The notes under the pieces: model-generated
The model's database searches: none
The model's input: only the letters and a program-made list of their open reading frames with translations
What the model was told of the DNA's origin: nothing
Translations under genes and position numbers: made by a program
In this document: positions 15,901 through 25,661 of the stretch, piece after piece
Numbering within the stretch: position 1 is the stretch's first letter
Layout: each line of letters begins with the position of its first letter
DNA from: Xenorhabdus doucetiae
GTDB taxonomy: Bacteria; Pseudomonadota; Gammaproteobacteria; Enterobacterales; Enterobacteriaceae
Direction of reading: 5' to 3'
NCBI RefSeq assembly: GCF_000968195.1
Contig: NZ_FO704550.1
Coordinates: 682,001 to 746,000 of the forward strand
Length of the DNA stretch: 64,000 nucleotides

Positions 15901-18576
15901 ATGGCTTTATTTTCAGATTTTATGAATCATAATTTTTTATCTGATAATAGAAAAACAATCAGTAATAAAAAAGCAAACAGTAAAAGAGAAAATACCTTCA
16001 ATAAAAAGAGTGTGATTAATAAAAAGAAGATAGCGAATAAAACAAAATACTTAATCTTCGGTGTTAAACCTCTTTCAGCCCTCGTGCTGATTGTCTTATC
16101 CGGCATTCAGGCCGCACATTCTCGCTCGTCCGTTGAGTTCAATATTGGTGCCCTGGATGTCAGTGAACGTGCCAATATCGATTTGGATAAATTTGCCAGA
16201 GCGGGTTATATCATGCCGGGCAACTATATGATGGGTGTCCGGATAAATCAGAATGAACTCTCGGATACCTATTCTATTGATTTTACTGCCCCGCCTGATG
16301 ATCCAGCGGGCAGTGAAGCCTGTGTCTCCCCTGAATTAGTCAAACAAATCGCACTGAAACAGCAGTGGGTAGAAAAATTAGGTTGGCAGAATGAAGGTCA
16401 ATGTCTTGATCTCAATACCTTACCGGGCATGTCAACCCGAGGTGACCTGACGACTTATACGTTGTATTTAATCGTCCCTAAAATTTATCTGGAATATGAT
16501 TTGCCGGACTGGGACCCCCCTTCTCGTTGGGATAATGGCGTCCCCGGATTACTGTTTGACTATAACGTTAACGCACAAACTTCTAAACCGAATCACGGCA
16601 GTAGTAACCAACAAATAAGTGCAATCGGAACCGCTGGTATGAATTTGGGGGCATGGCGTTTTCGGGCTGATTGGCAAGCCAGATATCATCGTCTTAAAAC
16701 GCAGGATAATGATAAATCGGGGAATTCCGCAGGAAGAGAACGTGACTGGGACTGGAGCCGTTACTACGTATATCGCGCGCTTCCCCGGCTGGAAGCAAAA
16801 TTGACATTGGGTGAGGATTACCTCAATTCCAGCCTTTTCGATAGTTTCCGCTATACGGGCGCCAGTTTGGTGACTGATGAAAATATGTTGCCACCGAATT
16901 TGCGCGGGTATGCACCGGAAGTCACCGGCGTGGCACGGACTAATGCCAAAGTGACGGTTAGCCAGCAGGGAAGGGTACTGTATGAAACTCAGGTCGCTTC
17001 CGGCCCCTTCCGTATTCAGGATCTGAGTGATGCGGTCGCAGGAACACTGGATGTCAGAGTCGAAGAGCAAGACGGTGGCGTGCAGGAATATCAGGTCAAT
17101 ACCGCAACAATCCCTTATCTGACGCGCCCCGGCCGCGTCCAGTACAAATTTGTTGCCGGCCAATCCACGAATGACCGCCACCGTCGTGAAGGGCCCGCGT
17201 TCGGGCTGGGGGAATTCTCATGGGGAATTAACAACGGTTGGTCGCTGTATGGCGGGCTGTTGGCCGCGGGGGACTATAACGCCCTGTCGCTGGGGATTGG
17301 CCGCGACCTGATGATGTTCGGTGCGCTGTCGTTTGATGTGACGGAATCAAGGGCAAAATTACCGGGAGAAAACAAAACCCTGACAGGCGGATCTTATCGT
17401 CTCAGCTATTCGAAACGTTTTGATCAATATAACAGTCAGGTGACCTTTGCCGGATATCGTTTTTCTGAACGTAACTTCATGAATATGGGGCAGTATATCG
17501 ATCGCCGTTATCGCAACGTTGTTTCCGATAGCGGCAAAGAGATGTATACCATTACGTTCAGTAAACAATTTGCCGATATCGGCCTTAACGCCCATCTTAA
17601 CTATAGCCATCAAACCTACTGGAACCGGCCAACAAACGATCGCTATAACCTTTCGTTATCCAAATACGTGGATATTGGGCGTTATAAAAATATTAACGTC
17701 AGTTTGTCGGCCTACCGCAACAATTTTGACAATAAAAAAGATGACGGCATGTACCTCAACCTTTCCATTCCGTGGGGAGAGCGTGGCACGCTCAGTTACA
17801 ACGGAATGGCGAATCGTCAGGGGAATGCCCATACCGTCGGTTATTTTGATCGGATTGATGATCGCAACAACTATCGTATTTCAGTGGGAACGAATATCGA
17901 CGGCAGGGCATCCACTGACGGTTATTACAACCATTATGGTGACAAGGTGTTACTCACTGCCAGTGCCAGTTATCAGGATGGCGGCAATACGACGGCTGCG
18001 CTTGGCCTGCAAGGTGGGGTAACGGTAACGACAACCGGGGCTGCCCTGCACCGTACCAATCTGCCGGGTGCAACCCGCCTGATGGTCGATACTGAAGGGG
18101 TGAGCAATGTTCCTATCCGGGGATTCGGTTCCGCGGTACACACCAACTACTTTGGTAAAGCGGTGCTGGTCGATGTGAACAGCTACTATCGCAACCGTGC
18201 GAATATTGACTTAGATAACTTACCCGATGATGTCGAGGCACTGCGTTCCGTTCAGCAGGCAACCTTAACGGAAGGTGCGATTGGTTATCGTAAATTCCAA
18301 GTGATATCAGGAATAAAGGCGATGACAAACATCCGGTTACCTGATGGCTCATCCCCGCCTTTTGGTGCTTCTGTGGTCAATGCAGCCCAACGTGAAATCG
18401 GGATTATCGGCGATGAGGGATATGCTTACCTGAGCGGAATCAATCCGGGAGAGAAACTAAAAGTACATTGGAATGGAAGCGCCCAGTGCGAGATTACTGT
18501 ACCAGATGAAATAACATCAGAATCTTTGACTTCACTTTTACTGCCTTGCCAGTTTTTAACAGGTGATAGTCAGTAA
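15901..18576 (+). CDS. mrxC: Outer-membrane fimbrial usher, MrxC/MrpC-like
   Basis: The usher forms the outer-membrane pore through which subunits are assembled. The 891-residue protein has an N-terminal periplasmic domain (SSVEFNIGALDVSERANIDL), a central beta-barrel with the plug, and C-terminal domains ending with a cysteine pair (SAQCEIT...LLPCQF). SGPFRIQDLSDAVAGTLDV is a typical usher motif. The odd feature is a basic, Asn/Lys-rich N-terminal extension of about 55 residues before the hydrophobic signal core (LSALVLIVLSGIQAAHS). The ATG at 15901 follows AGAGGA at good spacing, so this extension is probably translated; a GTG at residue 38 is the alternative. Confidence 0.93.
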   Translation: MALFSDFMNHNFLSDNRKTISNKKANSKRENTFNKKSVINKKKIANKTKYLIFGVKPLSALVLIVLSGIQAAHSRSSVEFNIGALDVSERANIDLDKFARAGYIMPGNYMMGVRINQNELSDTYSIDFTAPPDDPAGSEACVSPELVKQIALKQQWVEKLGWQNEGQCLDLNTLPGMSTRGDLTTYTLYLIVPKIYLEYDLPDWDPPSRWDNGVPGLLFDYNVNAQTSKPNHGSSNQQISAIGTAGMNLGAWRFRADWQARYHRLKTQDNDKSGNSAGRERDWDWSRYYVYRALPRLEAKLTLGEDYLNSSLFDSFRYTGASLVTDENMLPPNLRGYAPEVTGVARTNAKVTVSQQGRVLYETQVASGPFRIQDLSDAVAGTLDVRVEEQDGGVQEYQVNTATIPYLTRPGRVQYKFVAGQSTNDRHRREGPAFGLGEFSWGINNGWSLYGGLLAAGDYNALSLGIGRDLMMFGALSFDVTESRAKLPGENKTLTGGSYRLSYSKRFDQYNSQVTFAGYRFSERNFMNMGQYIDRRYRNVVSDSGKEMYTITFSKQFADIGLNAHLNYSHQTYWNRPTNDRYNLSLSKYVDIGRYKNINVSLSAYRNNFDNKKDDGMYLNLSIPWGERGTLSYNGMANRQGNAHTVGYFDRIDDRNNYRISVGTNIDGRASTDGYYNHYGDKVLLTASASYQDGGNTTAALGLQGGVTVTTTGAALHRTNLPGATRLMVDTEGVSNVPIRGFGSAVHTNYFGKAVLVDVNSYYRNRANIDLDNLPDDVEALRSVQQATLTEGAIGYRKFQVISGIKAMTNIRLPDGSSPPFGASVVNAAQREIGIIGDEGYAYLSGINPGEKLKVHWNGSAQCEITVPDEITSESLTSLLLPCQFLTGDSQ

Positions 18577-18705
18577 ATGGTAATGAAATTATCCAAAAAA
18601 TCGTTATTTAATAACGTATTATATTGGTTTGATTTGAAAAATGCCGCTATTCGCTAGTGCAGCAATATCAACATGAGTCTCTTTTGAGCATGAGCAAATG
18701 ACACT

Positions 18706-19476
18706 ATGAAACTGAAAAATATTCTAATGATAACCGCCATGACGATCACTGGCTTGATGTCAATTCACCAGGCCATGGCCGCGATAGCCTTGGATCGCAC
18801 CCGCGTGATTTTTAATGGCAATACCAAATCCGTCAGCCTGAACATTGAAAATCAGCATCTTGATTTGCCTTATCTGGCACAAGCATGGATTGAGGATGAG
18901 AAGGGAAATAAGATCAATGGCCCGCTTGTGGTTGTTCCCCCCGTACAGCGTGTTGAAGCGGGTGCGAAGAGCCAAATCAAAATTCAAACCCTGCCGGCGA
19001 TAGCCCAATTGCCACAAGATCGGGAAAGCCTGTTCTATTTCAATATGCGTGAAATTCCGCCACGCAGTGAGAAACCGAATGTGCTGCAAATCGCCTTGCA
19101 GACGCGGGTCAAGCTGTTCTATCGCCCGGAAGCGGTGATTGCACGCCGTATTGATCTTGATAACCCGTGGCAGGAAAAACTCACGTTAACCCGTGAAGGC
19201 AATCAATATGTGGTGCATAACCCAACACCGTATTACGTCACTATTTCAGAAGCATCGAATAAGGTGAACGGTAAAAGTGCAGAGGGTTTTCAGCCTGTGA
19301 TGTTGGCTCCCAGAAGCAGTGAAAAACTGGGAGGAACGGCCAATTCATTAGGGAATGCGCCAGTATTGACCTACGTTAATGATTATGGTGGGCGTCCACA
19401 GTTAATATTCAACTGTAATAGCAATAGTAGTGGCAATACTTGTGCAGTAACAAAAGCGGTGACGGGTGAAAGCTGA
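18706..19476 (+). CDS. mrxD: Periplasmic fimbrial chaperone, MrxD/MrpD-like
   Basis: This chaperone caps and folds pilin subunits in the periplasm by donor-strand complementation. The 256-residue precursor has a signal peptide ending around HQAMA. The mature part begins IALDRTRVIFNGNTKSVSLN, where the conserved arginine that anchors the subunit C-terminus lies. The pilus-chaperone signature region is FYFNMREIPPRSEKPNVLQIA, followed by QTRVKLFYRP with the second anchoring basic residue. A cysteine pair near the C-terminus (FNCNSNSSGNTC) is present. It acts with the upstream usher. Confidence 0.94.
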   Translation: MKLKNILMITAMTITGLMSIHQAMAAIALDRTRVIFNGNTKSVSLNIENQHLDLPYLAQAWIEDEKGNKINGPLVVVPPVQRVEAGAKSQIKIQTLPAIAQLPQDRESLFYFNMREIPPRSEKPNVLQIALQTRVKLFYRPEAVIARRIDLDNPWQEKLTLTREGNQYVVHNPTPYYVTISEASNKVNGKSAEGFQPVMLAPRSSEKLGGTANSLGNAPVLTYVNDYGGRPQLIFNCNSNSSGNTCAVTKAVTGES

Positions 19477-19612
19477 TTGACGAGCGGAAGCTGATTGAAT
19501 TGTGCGGATACGCCATTAACCGAAATATTAACGGGGTATCCGCACAGAATTAGCCGGAATGGGGTGAGTTTTTTTCGGTAAATAAGATTGGATAAATGTA
19601 GGGTAAATAATA

Positions 19613-20176
19613 ATGAATCCGTTGAACATCAGATTATCCAGATATGTATTGCCAATGCTGTTTCTGTTCGGCATGGGTCACCAGCAAAGTGTATATGCAC
19701 GAGATAATCTGCGTCAGGATGTCAGGATTACGCTAACTGTACTTGCTCCTACTTGTTCGATTAGGACAGAAGAGAAAAACATACAAGTGGATTTTGGCAA
19801 TGTCCTTAACAGTGATCTTTATCTGAAACATCGTACAGAAGGTCGGCAATTTGAGCTGAATTTAAAGGATTGTGATCCTCGAATGATAAAACGCCTGAAA
19901 ATCAAATTCTTGGGAGAACCAAGCCAGGAGCTGCCGGGGCTGTTGGCGGTGAGATCTAATGGCAGTCTTCGCGGTATTGCCATTGGTATGGAAAAAATCG
20001 ATGGTACGCCGATGCCATTTAATAAAACCAGTGAATTCCCGCTATTAGCCAATAGCACAGAGAATGTAATCCCATTTCGGGCATATATACAAGCTGCTCC
20101 CCGTGTGATCCAAGAGAAAAAAATGGGGGTGGGTCAATTTACGGCAATCGCGACGTTTGAAGTTAATTACGACTAG
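19613..20176 (+). CDS. mrxG: Minor fimbrial subunit, MrxG-like
   Basis: This 187-residue precursor of a minor pilin has a signal peptide ending around QSVYA. The cysteine pair is in LAPTCSIRTEE and LKDCDPR, and a C-terminal beta strand (ATFEVNYD) with penultimate tyrosine allows chaperone recognition. Sequence similarity to the major pilin is low beyond these features. It is probably an adaptor or terminator subunit between the shaft and the tip protein that follows. The symbol rests on position in the operon. Confidence 0.8.
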   Translation: MNPLNIRLSRYVLPMLFLFGMGHQQSVYARDNLRQDVRITLTVLAPTCSIRTEEKNIQVDFGNVLNSDLYLKHRTEGRQFELNLKDCDPRMIKRLKIKFLGEPSQELPGLLAVRSNGSLRGIAIGMEKIDGTPMPFNKTSEFPLLANSTENVIPFRAYIQAAPRVIQEKKMGVGQFTAIATFEVNYD

Positions 20177-20240
20177 TCAAGCTGACTGGTTTTTCCTCCA
20201 CGATCTTTCGTCAAAGTTTGATGTTATTGGAAAATAAGTT

Positions 20241-21089
20241 ATGCGCTCTATTAATAAATCGTTGTTGAAGCTAGCCGCCCTGTTGTATTTAGCCAGTGCC
20301 ACCTATGTTTATGCCGGGGCTTATGTGATGCCGGTTAATACGTTTCCATCGGGTAACCAAGCTATCACAACTATGGAGATTATTGCCTGGACAGAAGAAG
20401 AGGGAATCCCTAATCCTTGCTATGGAAATGAAACATGCTATGTCGGCCCCGATGTTCTGTATAAGAATCAGCAGAATAATCAGCCGGGAATGTACGGTTC
20501 CTGTAGGGATGCAAAGGTATGTTTGAATGCAAATAGATATCGGACAACCGCTGACGTAATGCGGGCCTATAAACAGAAGTTTGGCATTCCTAAACGGGTA
20601 ACCTTTCCTATTATGACCACAAATGCGGATTGTATTGGTTTGTTTTATACACATGAAAGTGAAATATCATCTGGATTTGGTCGTGCGCAACAATTTCCGA
20701 ATTCCACTTGCAACAAAATGCCTCCTCCAAATCAAGTTTGTGAAATCAATTTGCCTTCTGAAATTGCTTATGGGGAATTAACCGCGACAGAAGTGAATAA
20801 TGCGACCCGCACAATTACGGGGCAATTTAGATGTGCTATTGGTAGCAACAAAATTATGTTGTATGCCAGATCAACGAATAATGAAGACAAAGTTTATCTC
20901 GATTCCGGTAAGCAAATATATTCGACGTTACAGATTGATAAAGAAGATGCAGCAAATGGAGTGAATGTCACTGCTGACGGAAGGAATGCCCCTACGTATT
21001 TCACCCTAACGTCAGTGCTGCACACGTCAACACTACCGAAAGCCGGTAAATATGAAGGTACGGCAATAGTTCTTTTACGTTATTTATAA
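20241..21089 (+). CDS. mrxH: Fimbrial tip adhesin-like protein, MrxH/MrpH-like
   Basis: This 282-residue secreted protein has a signal peptide ending around YVYA and two parts. Residues 25-160 or so form a cysteine-rich putative receptor-binding domain (NPCYGNETCYVG, GSCRDAKVC, TNADCIGLFYTHESE). The C-terminal part is a pilin-like domain starting near NQVCEINLPSEIAYGELTA. This two-domain plan and its place after the minor subunit suit a tip adhesin such as MrpH, which uses a metal-bound ligand site. Which histidines would bind metal here cannot be settled by eye. The receptor is unknown. Confidence 0.75.
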   Translation: MRSINKSLLKLAALLYLASATYVYAGAYVMPVNTFPSGNQAITTMEIIAWTEEEGIPNPCYGNETCYVGPDVLYKNQQNNQPGMYGSCRDAKVCLNANRYRTTADVMRAYKQKFGIPKRVTFPIMTTNADCIGLFYTHESEISSGFGRAQQFPNSTCNKMPPPNQVCEINLPSEIAYGELTATEVNNATRTITGQFRCAIGSNKIMLYARSTNNEDKVYLDSGKQIYSTLQIDKEDAANGVNVTADGRNAPTYFTLTSVLHTSTLPKAGKYEGTAIVLLRYL

Positions 21090-21113
21090 CTATAAACTGA
21101 GAGTAACAATATT

Positions 21114-21389
21114 ATGCAAGTCAGTATGCTGGTAGGAAAAAGAATCCAAATGAAAAGAAGAGAAATTGGAGTGACAGCAGCAGAGCTGGCGGACAAAATT
21201 GGAGTGAGCCATCAGCAAGTGTCACGTTATGAACGCGGAACCAACCGGATCAGTCTGGAGCATTTGGTCGCAATTTCGATTGCCCTGGAGACGCCCGCCG
21301 ACTGGTTTTTGGAGGATTGTTTTACGCCCCCTAAGGTGCATATGAATAATCAATATGCCTGTGTCGCAGAAACCGTACTGGGTTCATAA
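21114..21389 (+). CDS. mrxJ: MrpJ-type fimbria-linked transcriptional regulator
   Basis: This is a 91-residue XRE-type helix-turn-helix protein. The DNA-binding part spans about residues 8-65 (KRIQMKRREIGVTAAELADK then IGVSHQQVSRYERGTNRISL). The SHQQVSRYERG recognition segment resembles the conserved SQQ-type motif of MrpJ. In Proteus, MrpJ is encoded at the end of the mrp operon and represses flagellar genes when fimbriae are made; the same coupling of adhesion and motility is inferred here. It begins 24 bp after the tip protein gene and is followed by a terminator. Confidence 0.85.
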   Translation: MQVSMLVGKRIQMKRREIGVTAAELADKIGVSHQQVSRYERGTNRISLEHLVAISIALETPADWFLEDCFTPPKVHMNNQYACVAETVLGS

Positions 21390-21392
21390 TCA

Positions 21393-21424
21393 AAAAAATA
21401 CCGCCAAAAAGGGCGGTATTTTAC
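21393..21424 (+). terminator. Rho-independent terminator of the fimbrial operon
   Basis: Stem ataccgcc (21398-21405) and ggcggtat (21412-21419), A-rich before and TTTT after. It can act in either direction. Confidence 0.88.
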
Positions 21425-21693
21425 AGATCGCTACATTCTTGCTTGCGCAGCGCGTCAGTATGGTTTTAATATGTTGTCTTAACCAAAATGTAACATAGGT
21501 AACTATATCTATTTGTTTAATATACGATGTTAATCACGATTTTGTCGTTTTATCGTTAATCACACTAGAATACATAAGTAATTCTGGTATATCTTGTCCT
21601 GCGACGTATTACAAGCGCGCATTATCATAGGCAAAGAAAAGCGTTTTTACCTGAGGTTGGTTTTTGATTTGACACAAACGATAGGGGAATTGA
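21425..21693. other. AT-rich stretch after the fimbrial operon
   Basis: No gene seen. It presumably holds the promoter of the membrane-protein gene that starts at 21694. Confidence 0.5.
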
Positions 21694-22214
21694 ATGTGGA
21701 TTAAATCATTATTCAATATGCTGATAATAATAATTTTATTTGTTATTAGCAATGTGGGATTTATTTCTATTGATTTAACTATCAAAGAAATAATAACTCT
21801 ATGGTCAAGTAAGGAATACACTTCCTCTGAGTTATCATTCCTTATTCGTACCACTGATTATGTGATGCTGACCAATAACTTTATGTTTGTTTTTTGTGCC
21901 GCAATATTCTTATTTAGAAATAAACTAAAGCACAGTTTACGCATAATTTTTTCTACCTTTTTAATTGGTCTGTTGAATAATATTGTTACGTTTATTTATA
22001 TTTTTAATTTCTCAACTATTTTTCAATTCATTAAAAATCGCGATCTAATTTGGATATTGATTTTTTTTCCTGTATCAATGGTTATTATTTATATTCTTGC
22101 AAGGAAGAGCACAAATGAATATCCCCAGGTACGTTAGGTACTCAAAGTAGTGGATACGGTGGAGCAACTTTTGGTGGTTCGTCCGGTTGGAATTACTCTC
22201 CGAAAGAAGAGTAA
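21694..22214 (+). pseudogene. Small membrane protein with a split Gly/Ser-rich tail (probable frameshift)
   Basis: The first frame (21694-22137, 147 codons) has a good ribosome binding site (GGGGA) and encodes four hydrophobic segments (MLIIIILFVISNVGFISI, YVMLTNNFMFVFCAAIFLF, IIFSTFLIGLLNNIVTFIYI, LIWILIFFPVSMVIIYIL), ending STNEYPQVR. In the -1 frame, the stretch after the CCCC run at 22123-22126 continues PGTLGTQSSGYGGATF, then GGSSGWNYSPKEE and a stop at 22214. That tail looks coding. Restoring one C joins both into a four-helix protein with a Gly/Ser-rich tail of about 30 residues. It is either a pseudogene or an example of frameshifting. Family not recognised. Confidence 0.55.
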
Positions 22215-22251
22215 TCACAAATAATAATGAGCCACTCATCACCAGTACGAA

Positions 22252-22269
22252 AGCGCCTGAATAGGCGCT
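22252..22269. repeat. Small inverted repeat
   Basis: agcgcct and aggcgct pair around gaat just before the terminator at 22281. No T-run of its own. Confidence 0.4.
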
Positions 22270-22280
22270 CAGGTTACTGG

Positions 22281-22317
22281 CAAAGTGCTGGATAAAAAAC
22301 AGCACTTTGCTTTGTTT
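22281..22317 (+). terminator. Probable terminator after the split membrane-protein gene
   Basis: A perfect 10-bp stem caaagtgctg/cagcactttg (22281-22290 and 22300-22309) with a 9-base loop is followed by ctttgttt. It also separates this gene from convergent carB. Confidence 0.75.
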
Positions 22318-22410
22318 AAATTCCGTTCACCAGATGGAACTTACCCCCATGTTAAGAATTCCCTCGCTCGGACGCTTTCCCCCGAAACGCTCTCACTCGA
22401 TGACCCATTT

Positions 22411-25400
22411 TTATTGATCACAACAACCAATCTTCGCGTGCATTTCCTGAACAGAAATCACCTGCTCAGTCGGGTCCGCGCTGAGTGCCATCGTGGTGGC
22501 AAAACCGCCGTTCAGGGTGGTGTCATAGTGCACTTTGTATTGCAGTGCGCTGCGACGCAGCAGTTTTGAATCTTCAATCGCCTGACGACCTGCGGTGGTA
22601 TTGACGATATAGTCATACTCGCCGTTTTTGATTCTGTCCTGAATGTGCGGACGCCCTTCGTGAACTTTATTCACCAAACGCGGGTTGATCCCGGCTTCAC
22701 CTAATACAATCGCTGTACCGTGCGTCGCATCCAGTGCAAAGCCATGCTTCAGCAACTTAGCGGCCAAATCGACCACCCGCTCTTTATCGCCTTCACGAAC
22801 AGACAGTAGTGCCCGACCCTGCTTGCGTAGGGTGGAATGACTGCCCAGCATCGCTTTTGAAAAGGCTTCGGCAAAGGTACGACCGACGCCCATAACTTCA
22901 CCGGTAGAACGCATTTCTGGCCCCAAAATAGGGTCAACGCCGGGGAACTTATTGAATGGCAGTACCACTTCTTTCACGGAGTAGTAAGGCGGAATGATTT
23001 CTTCAAGTGCTCCCTGCTCCAGCAGGGAGTGGCCTGCCATCACACGTGCTGCTATCTTCGCCAGCGGCCGGCCGGTTGCCTTGGAAACGAACGGTACAGT
23101 ACGGGCTGCACGTGGGTTCACTTCAATCAGGTAGACTTCGTTGTTTTTCACCGCAAACTGGACATTCATCAAACCACGGACACGCAGTTCAAACGCCAGT
23201 TTTTCCACTTGCTGGCGCATCACATCCTGAATCTCTTTGCTCAGGGTATAAGCCGGCAAAGAACAGGCTGAGTCCCCAGAGTGCACGCCCGCTTGTTCGA
23301 TATGTTCCATGATGCCGCCAATCAGGACACGTTCACCATCACAAATGGCATCCACATCGACTTCAACCGCATCATCAAGGAAGCGATCCAGCAGGACGGG
23401 TGCATCGTTGGATACGCTGACCGCAGTCTGGAAATAACGGCGCAAGTCTGACTCGTCGTAGACGATTTCCATGGCACGCCCGCCCAATACATAAGAAGGG
23501 CGAACCACCAGCGGATAACCGATCTCATTCCCTTTCTCAACCGCCTGTTCGATCGTGGCAACGGTGGCGTTTGCCGGCTGTTTCAGGCCAAGGCGATTAA
23601 CGGCTTGCTGGAAGCGTTCACGGTCTTCTGCACGGTCAATGGCATCCGGGCTGGTGCCGATAATCGGGACACCGGCGGCTTCCAGTTCACGTGCCAGTTT
23701 CAGTGGCGTCTGGCCGCCATACTGAACGATCACGCCTTTGGGCTGCTCAACCCGCACGATTTCCAGCACGTCTTCCAGTGTGACCGGTTCAAAGTAGAGA
23801 CGATCGGACGTGTCATAATCGGTGGAAACGGTTTCGGGATTACAGTTCACCATGATGGTTTCAAAGCCATCTTCACGTAAAGCCAGAGACGCATGTACGC
23901 AGCAGTAATCGAACTCAATGCCTTGTCCGATACGGTTCGGGCCGCCGCCTAATACCATGATTTTCGGTTTGTCACTGTTCGGGTTGGCTTCACACTCGTC
24001 TTCGTATGTGGAGTACAGGTAAGCGGTATCGGTAGCAAATTCCGCCGCACAGGTATCAACACGCTTATACACCGGATATAAGTTGTAGTCAGAGCGTAGT
24101 TTGCGGATCTCTTTACCAGAGACACCTACCAATTTCGCCAGACGTGCATCTGCAAAACCTTTGCGCTTAAGGTGACGCAAGAAATCAGCGCTCAGGCCGT
24201 TAACACCTTGTTCCGCAACGTGTTCTTCCAGACGAATTAATTCTTCAATCTGTACCAAGAACCAGCGGTCGATATTGGTCAGGTTGAAAACGCCATCAAC
24301 GGACATGCCGGCGCGGAAAGCATCCGCGATGTACCAAATACGTTCAGCACCGGCATCTTTCAATTCACTGCGGATTTTGGTCAGGGATTGTGGATCATCC
24401 AGATTGACTTCAGGGTCAAATCCGGTTGCGCCGACTTCCAGACCCCGCAGGGCTTTCTGCATGGACTCCTGGAAAGTACGGCCAATGGCCATCACCTCAC
24501 CCACCGATTTCATCTGGGTGGTCAGGCGGTCATTGCTGCCGGCAAATTTCTCGAAGTTGAAGCGAGGAATTTTGGTCACCACATAATCGATGGCAGGCTC
24601 GAAAGACGCCGGGGTACGCCCGCCCGTGATGTCATTCATCAATTCATCAAGGGTATAACCGATGGCCAGTTTTGCCGCGATTTTCGCGATGGGAAAACCG
24701 GTTGCTTTGGATGCCAGCGCCGATGAGCGGGAAACACGCGGGTTCATTTCAATGACGATCAGGCGGCCATTTTTCGGGTTCACGGCAAACTGAACGTTTG
24801 AGCCACCGGTTTCGACGCCAATTTCACGCAATACCGCCATCGAAGCGTTACGCATGATTTGATATTCTTTGTCGGTCAGCGTCTGTGCCGGTGCGACGGT
24901 GATGGAATCGCCGGTATGAATACCCATGGGATCGAAGTTTTCAATCGAGCAGACGATAATGCAGTTATCGTTTTTATCCCGCACCACTTCCATCTCGTAC
25001 TCTTTCCAGCCAATCAGGGACTCATCAATCAGCAATTCATTGGTTGGCGAGAGGTCTAATCCGCGTTCGCAGATCTCTTCGAACTCTTCACGGTTGTAGG
25101 CAATACCGCCACCGGTTCCGCCCATAGTAAAAGAGGGGCGAATAATGCAAGGGAAACCCACGTCTTCCGCGACCGCCAGTGCTTCTTCCATCGAATGGGC
25201 AATGCCAGAACGCGCGGTGTCCAAGCCGATCTTTTTCATCGCCTGATCAAAACGGCGGCGATCTTCGGCTTTATCAATAGCATCAGCAGTCGCACCAATC
25301 ATGGTCACGCCAAATTCTTTCAGTACGCCCTGACGTTCCAGTTCTAACGCACAGTTGAGTGCCGTTTGCCCGCCCATGGTCGGCAGGACGGCATCCGGGC

Positions 25401-25644
25401 GCTCTTTTTCAATGATTTTGCGTACCACTTCCCAATGGATGGGTTCGATATAGGTCGCATTGGCCATTTCCGGATCGGTCATGATCGTTGCCGGGTTCGA
25501 GTTGACCAGAATGACACGATAACCCTCTTCTCGCAGCGCCTTGCAAGCCTGTGCACCGGAGTAGTCAAATTCACAAGCCTGACCGATAACAATCGGGCCG
25601 GCACCTAAGATCAGGATACTTTTAATATCAGTACGTTTTGCCAT
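22411..25644 (-). CDS. carB: Carbamoyl-phosphate synthase large subunit
   Basis: CarB makes carbamoyl phosphate from ammonia, bicarbonate and two ATP, feeding arginine and pyrimidine synthesis. It has 1,077 residues, about the E. coli length. The two homologous ATP-grasp halves are visible: LGAGPIVIGQACEFDYSG and, in the second half, LGGGPNRIGQGIEFDYC. The ATP-grasp segments SFTMGGTGGGIAYN and SYVLGGRAMEIVYD follow in each half. The C-terminal 140 residues are the allosteric domain for ornithine, UMP and IMP. It lies 17 bp downstream of carA in one operon. Confidence 0.99.
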   Translation of the reverse strand: MAKRTDIKSILILGAGPIVIGQACEFDYSGAQACKALREEGYRVILVNSNPATIMTDPEMANATYIEPIHWEVVRKIIEKERPDAVLPTMGGQTALNCALELERQGVLKEFGVTMIGATADAIDKAEDRRRFDQAMKKIGLDTARSGIAHSMEEALAVAEDVGFPCIIRPSFTMGGTGGGIAYNREEFEEICERGLDLSPTNELLIDESLIGWKEYEMEVVRDKNDNCIIVCSIENFDPMGIHTGDSITVAPAQTLTDKEYQIMRNASMAVLREIGVETGGSNVQFAVNPKNGRLIVIEMNPRVSRSSALASKATGFPIAKIAAKLAIGYTLDELMNDITGGRTPASFEPAIDYVVTKIPRFNFEKFAGSNDRLTTQMKSVGEVMAIGRTFQESMQKALRGLEVGATGFDPEVNLDDPQSLTKIRSELKDAGAERIWYIADAFRAGMSVDGVFNLTNIDRWFLVQIEELIRLEEHVAEQGVNGLSADFLRHLKRKGFADARLAKLVGVSGKEIRKLRSDYNLYPVYKRVDTCAAEFATDTAYLYSTYEDECEANPNSDKPKIMVLGGGPNRIGQGIEFDYCCVHASLALREDGFETIMVNCNPETVSTDYDTSDRLYFEPVTLEDVLEIVRVEQPKGVIVQYGGQTPLKLARELEAAGVPIIGTSPDAIDRAEDRERFQQAVNRLGLKQPANATVATIEQAVEKGNEIGYPLVVRPSYVLGGRAMEIVYDESDLRRYFQTAVSVSNDAPVLLDRFLDDAVEVDVDAICDGERVLIGGIMEHIEQAGVHSGDSACSLPAYTLSKEIQDVMRQQVEKLAFELRVRGLMNVQFAVKNNEVYLIEVNPRAARTVPFVSKATGRPLAKIAARVMAGHSLLEQGALEEIIPPYYSVKEVVLPFNKFPGVDPILGPEMRSTGEVMGVGRTFAEAFSKAMLGSHSTLRKQGRALLSVREGDKERVVDLAAKLLKHGFALDATHGTAIVLGEAGINPRLVNKVHEGRPHIQDRIKNGEYDYIVNTTAGRQAIEDSKLLRRSALQYKVHYDTTLNGGFATTMALSADPTEQVISVQEMHAKIGCCDQ

Positions 25645-25661
25645 TTTTCTTCTTCTCCTGA

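Noticed and set aside
22285..22569. 94-codon frame overlapping the carB 3' end
   Set aside because: It starts inside a terminator stem and continues antisense to carB; no family features.
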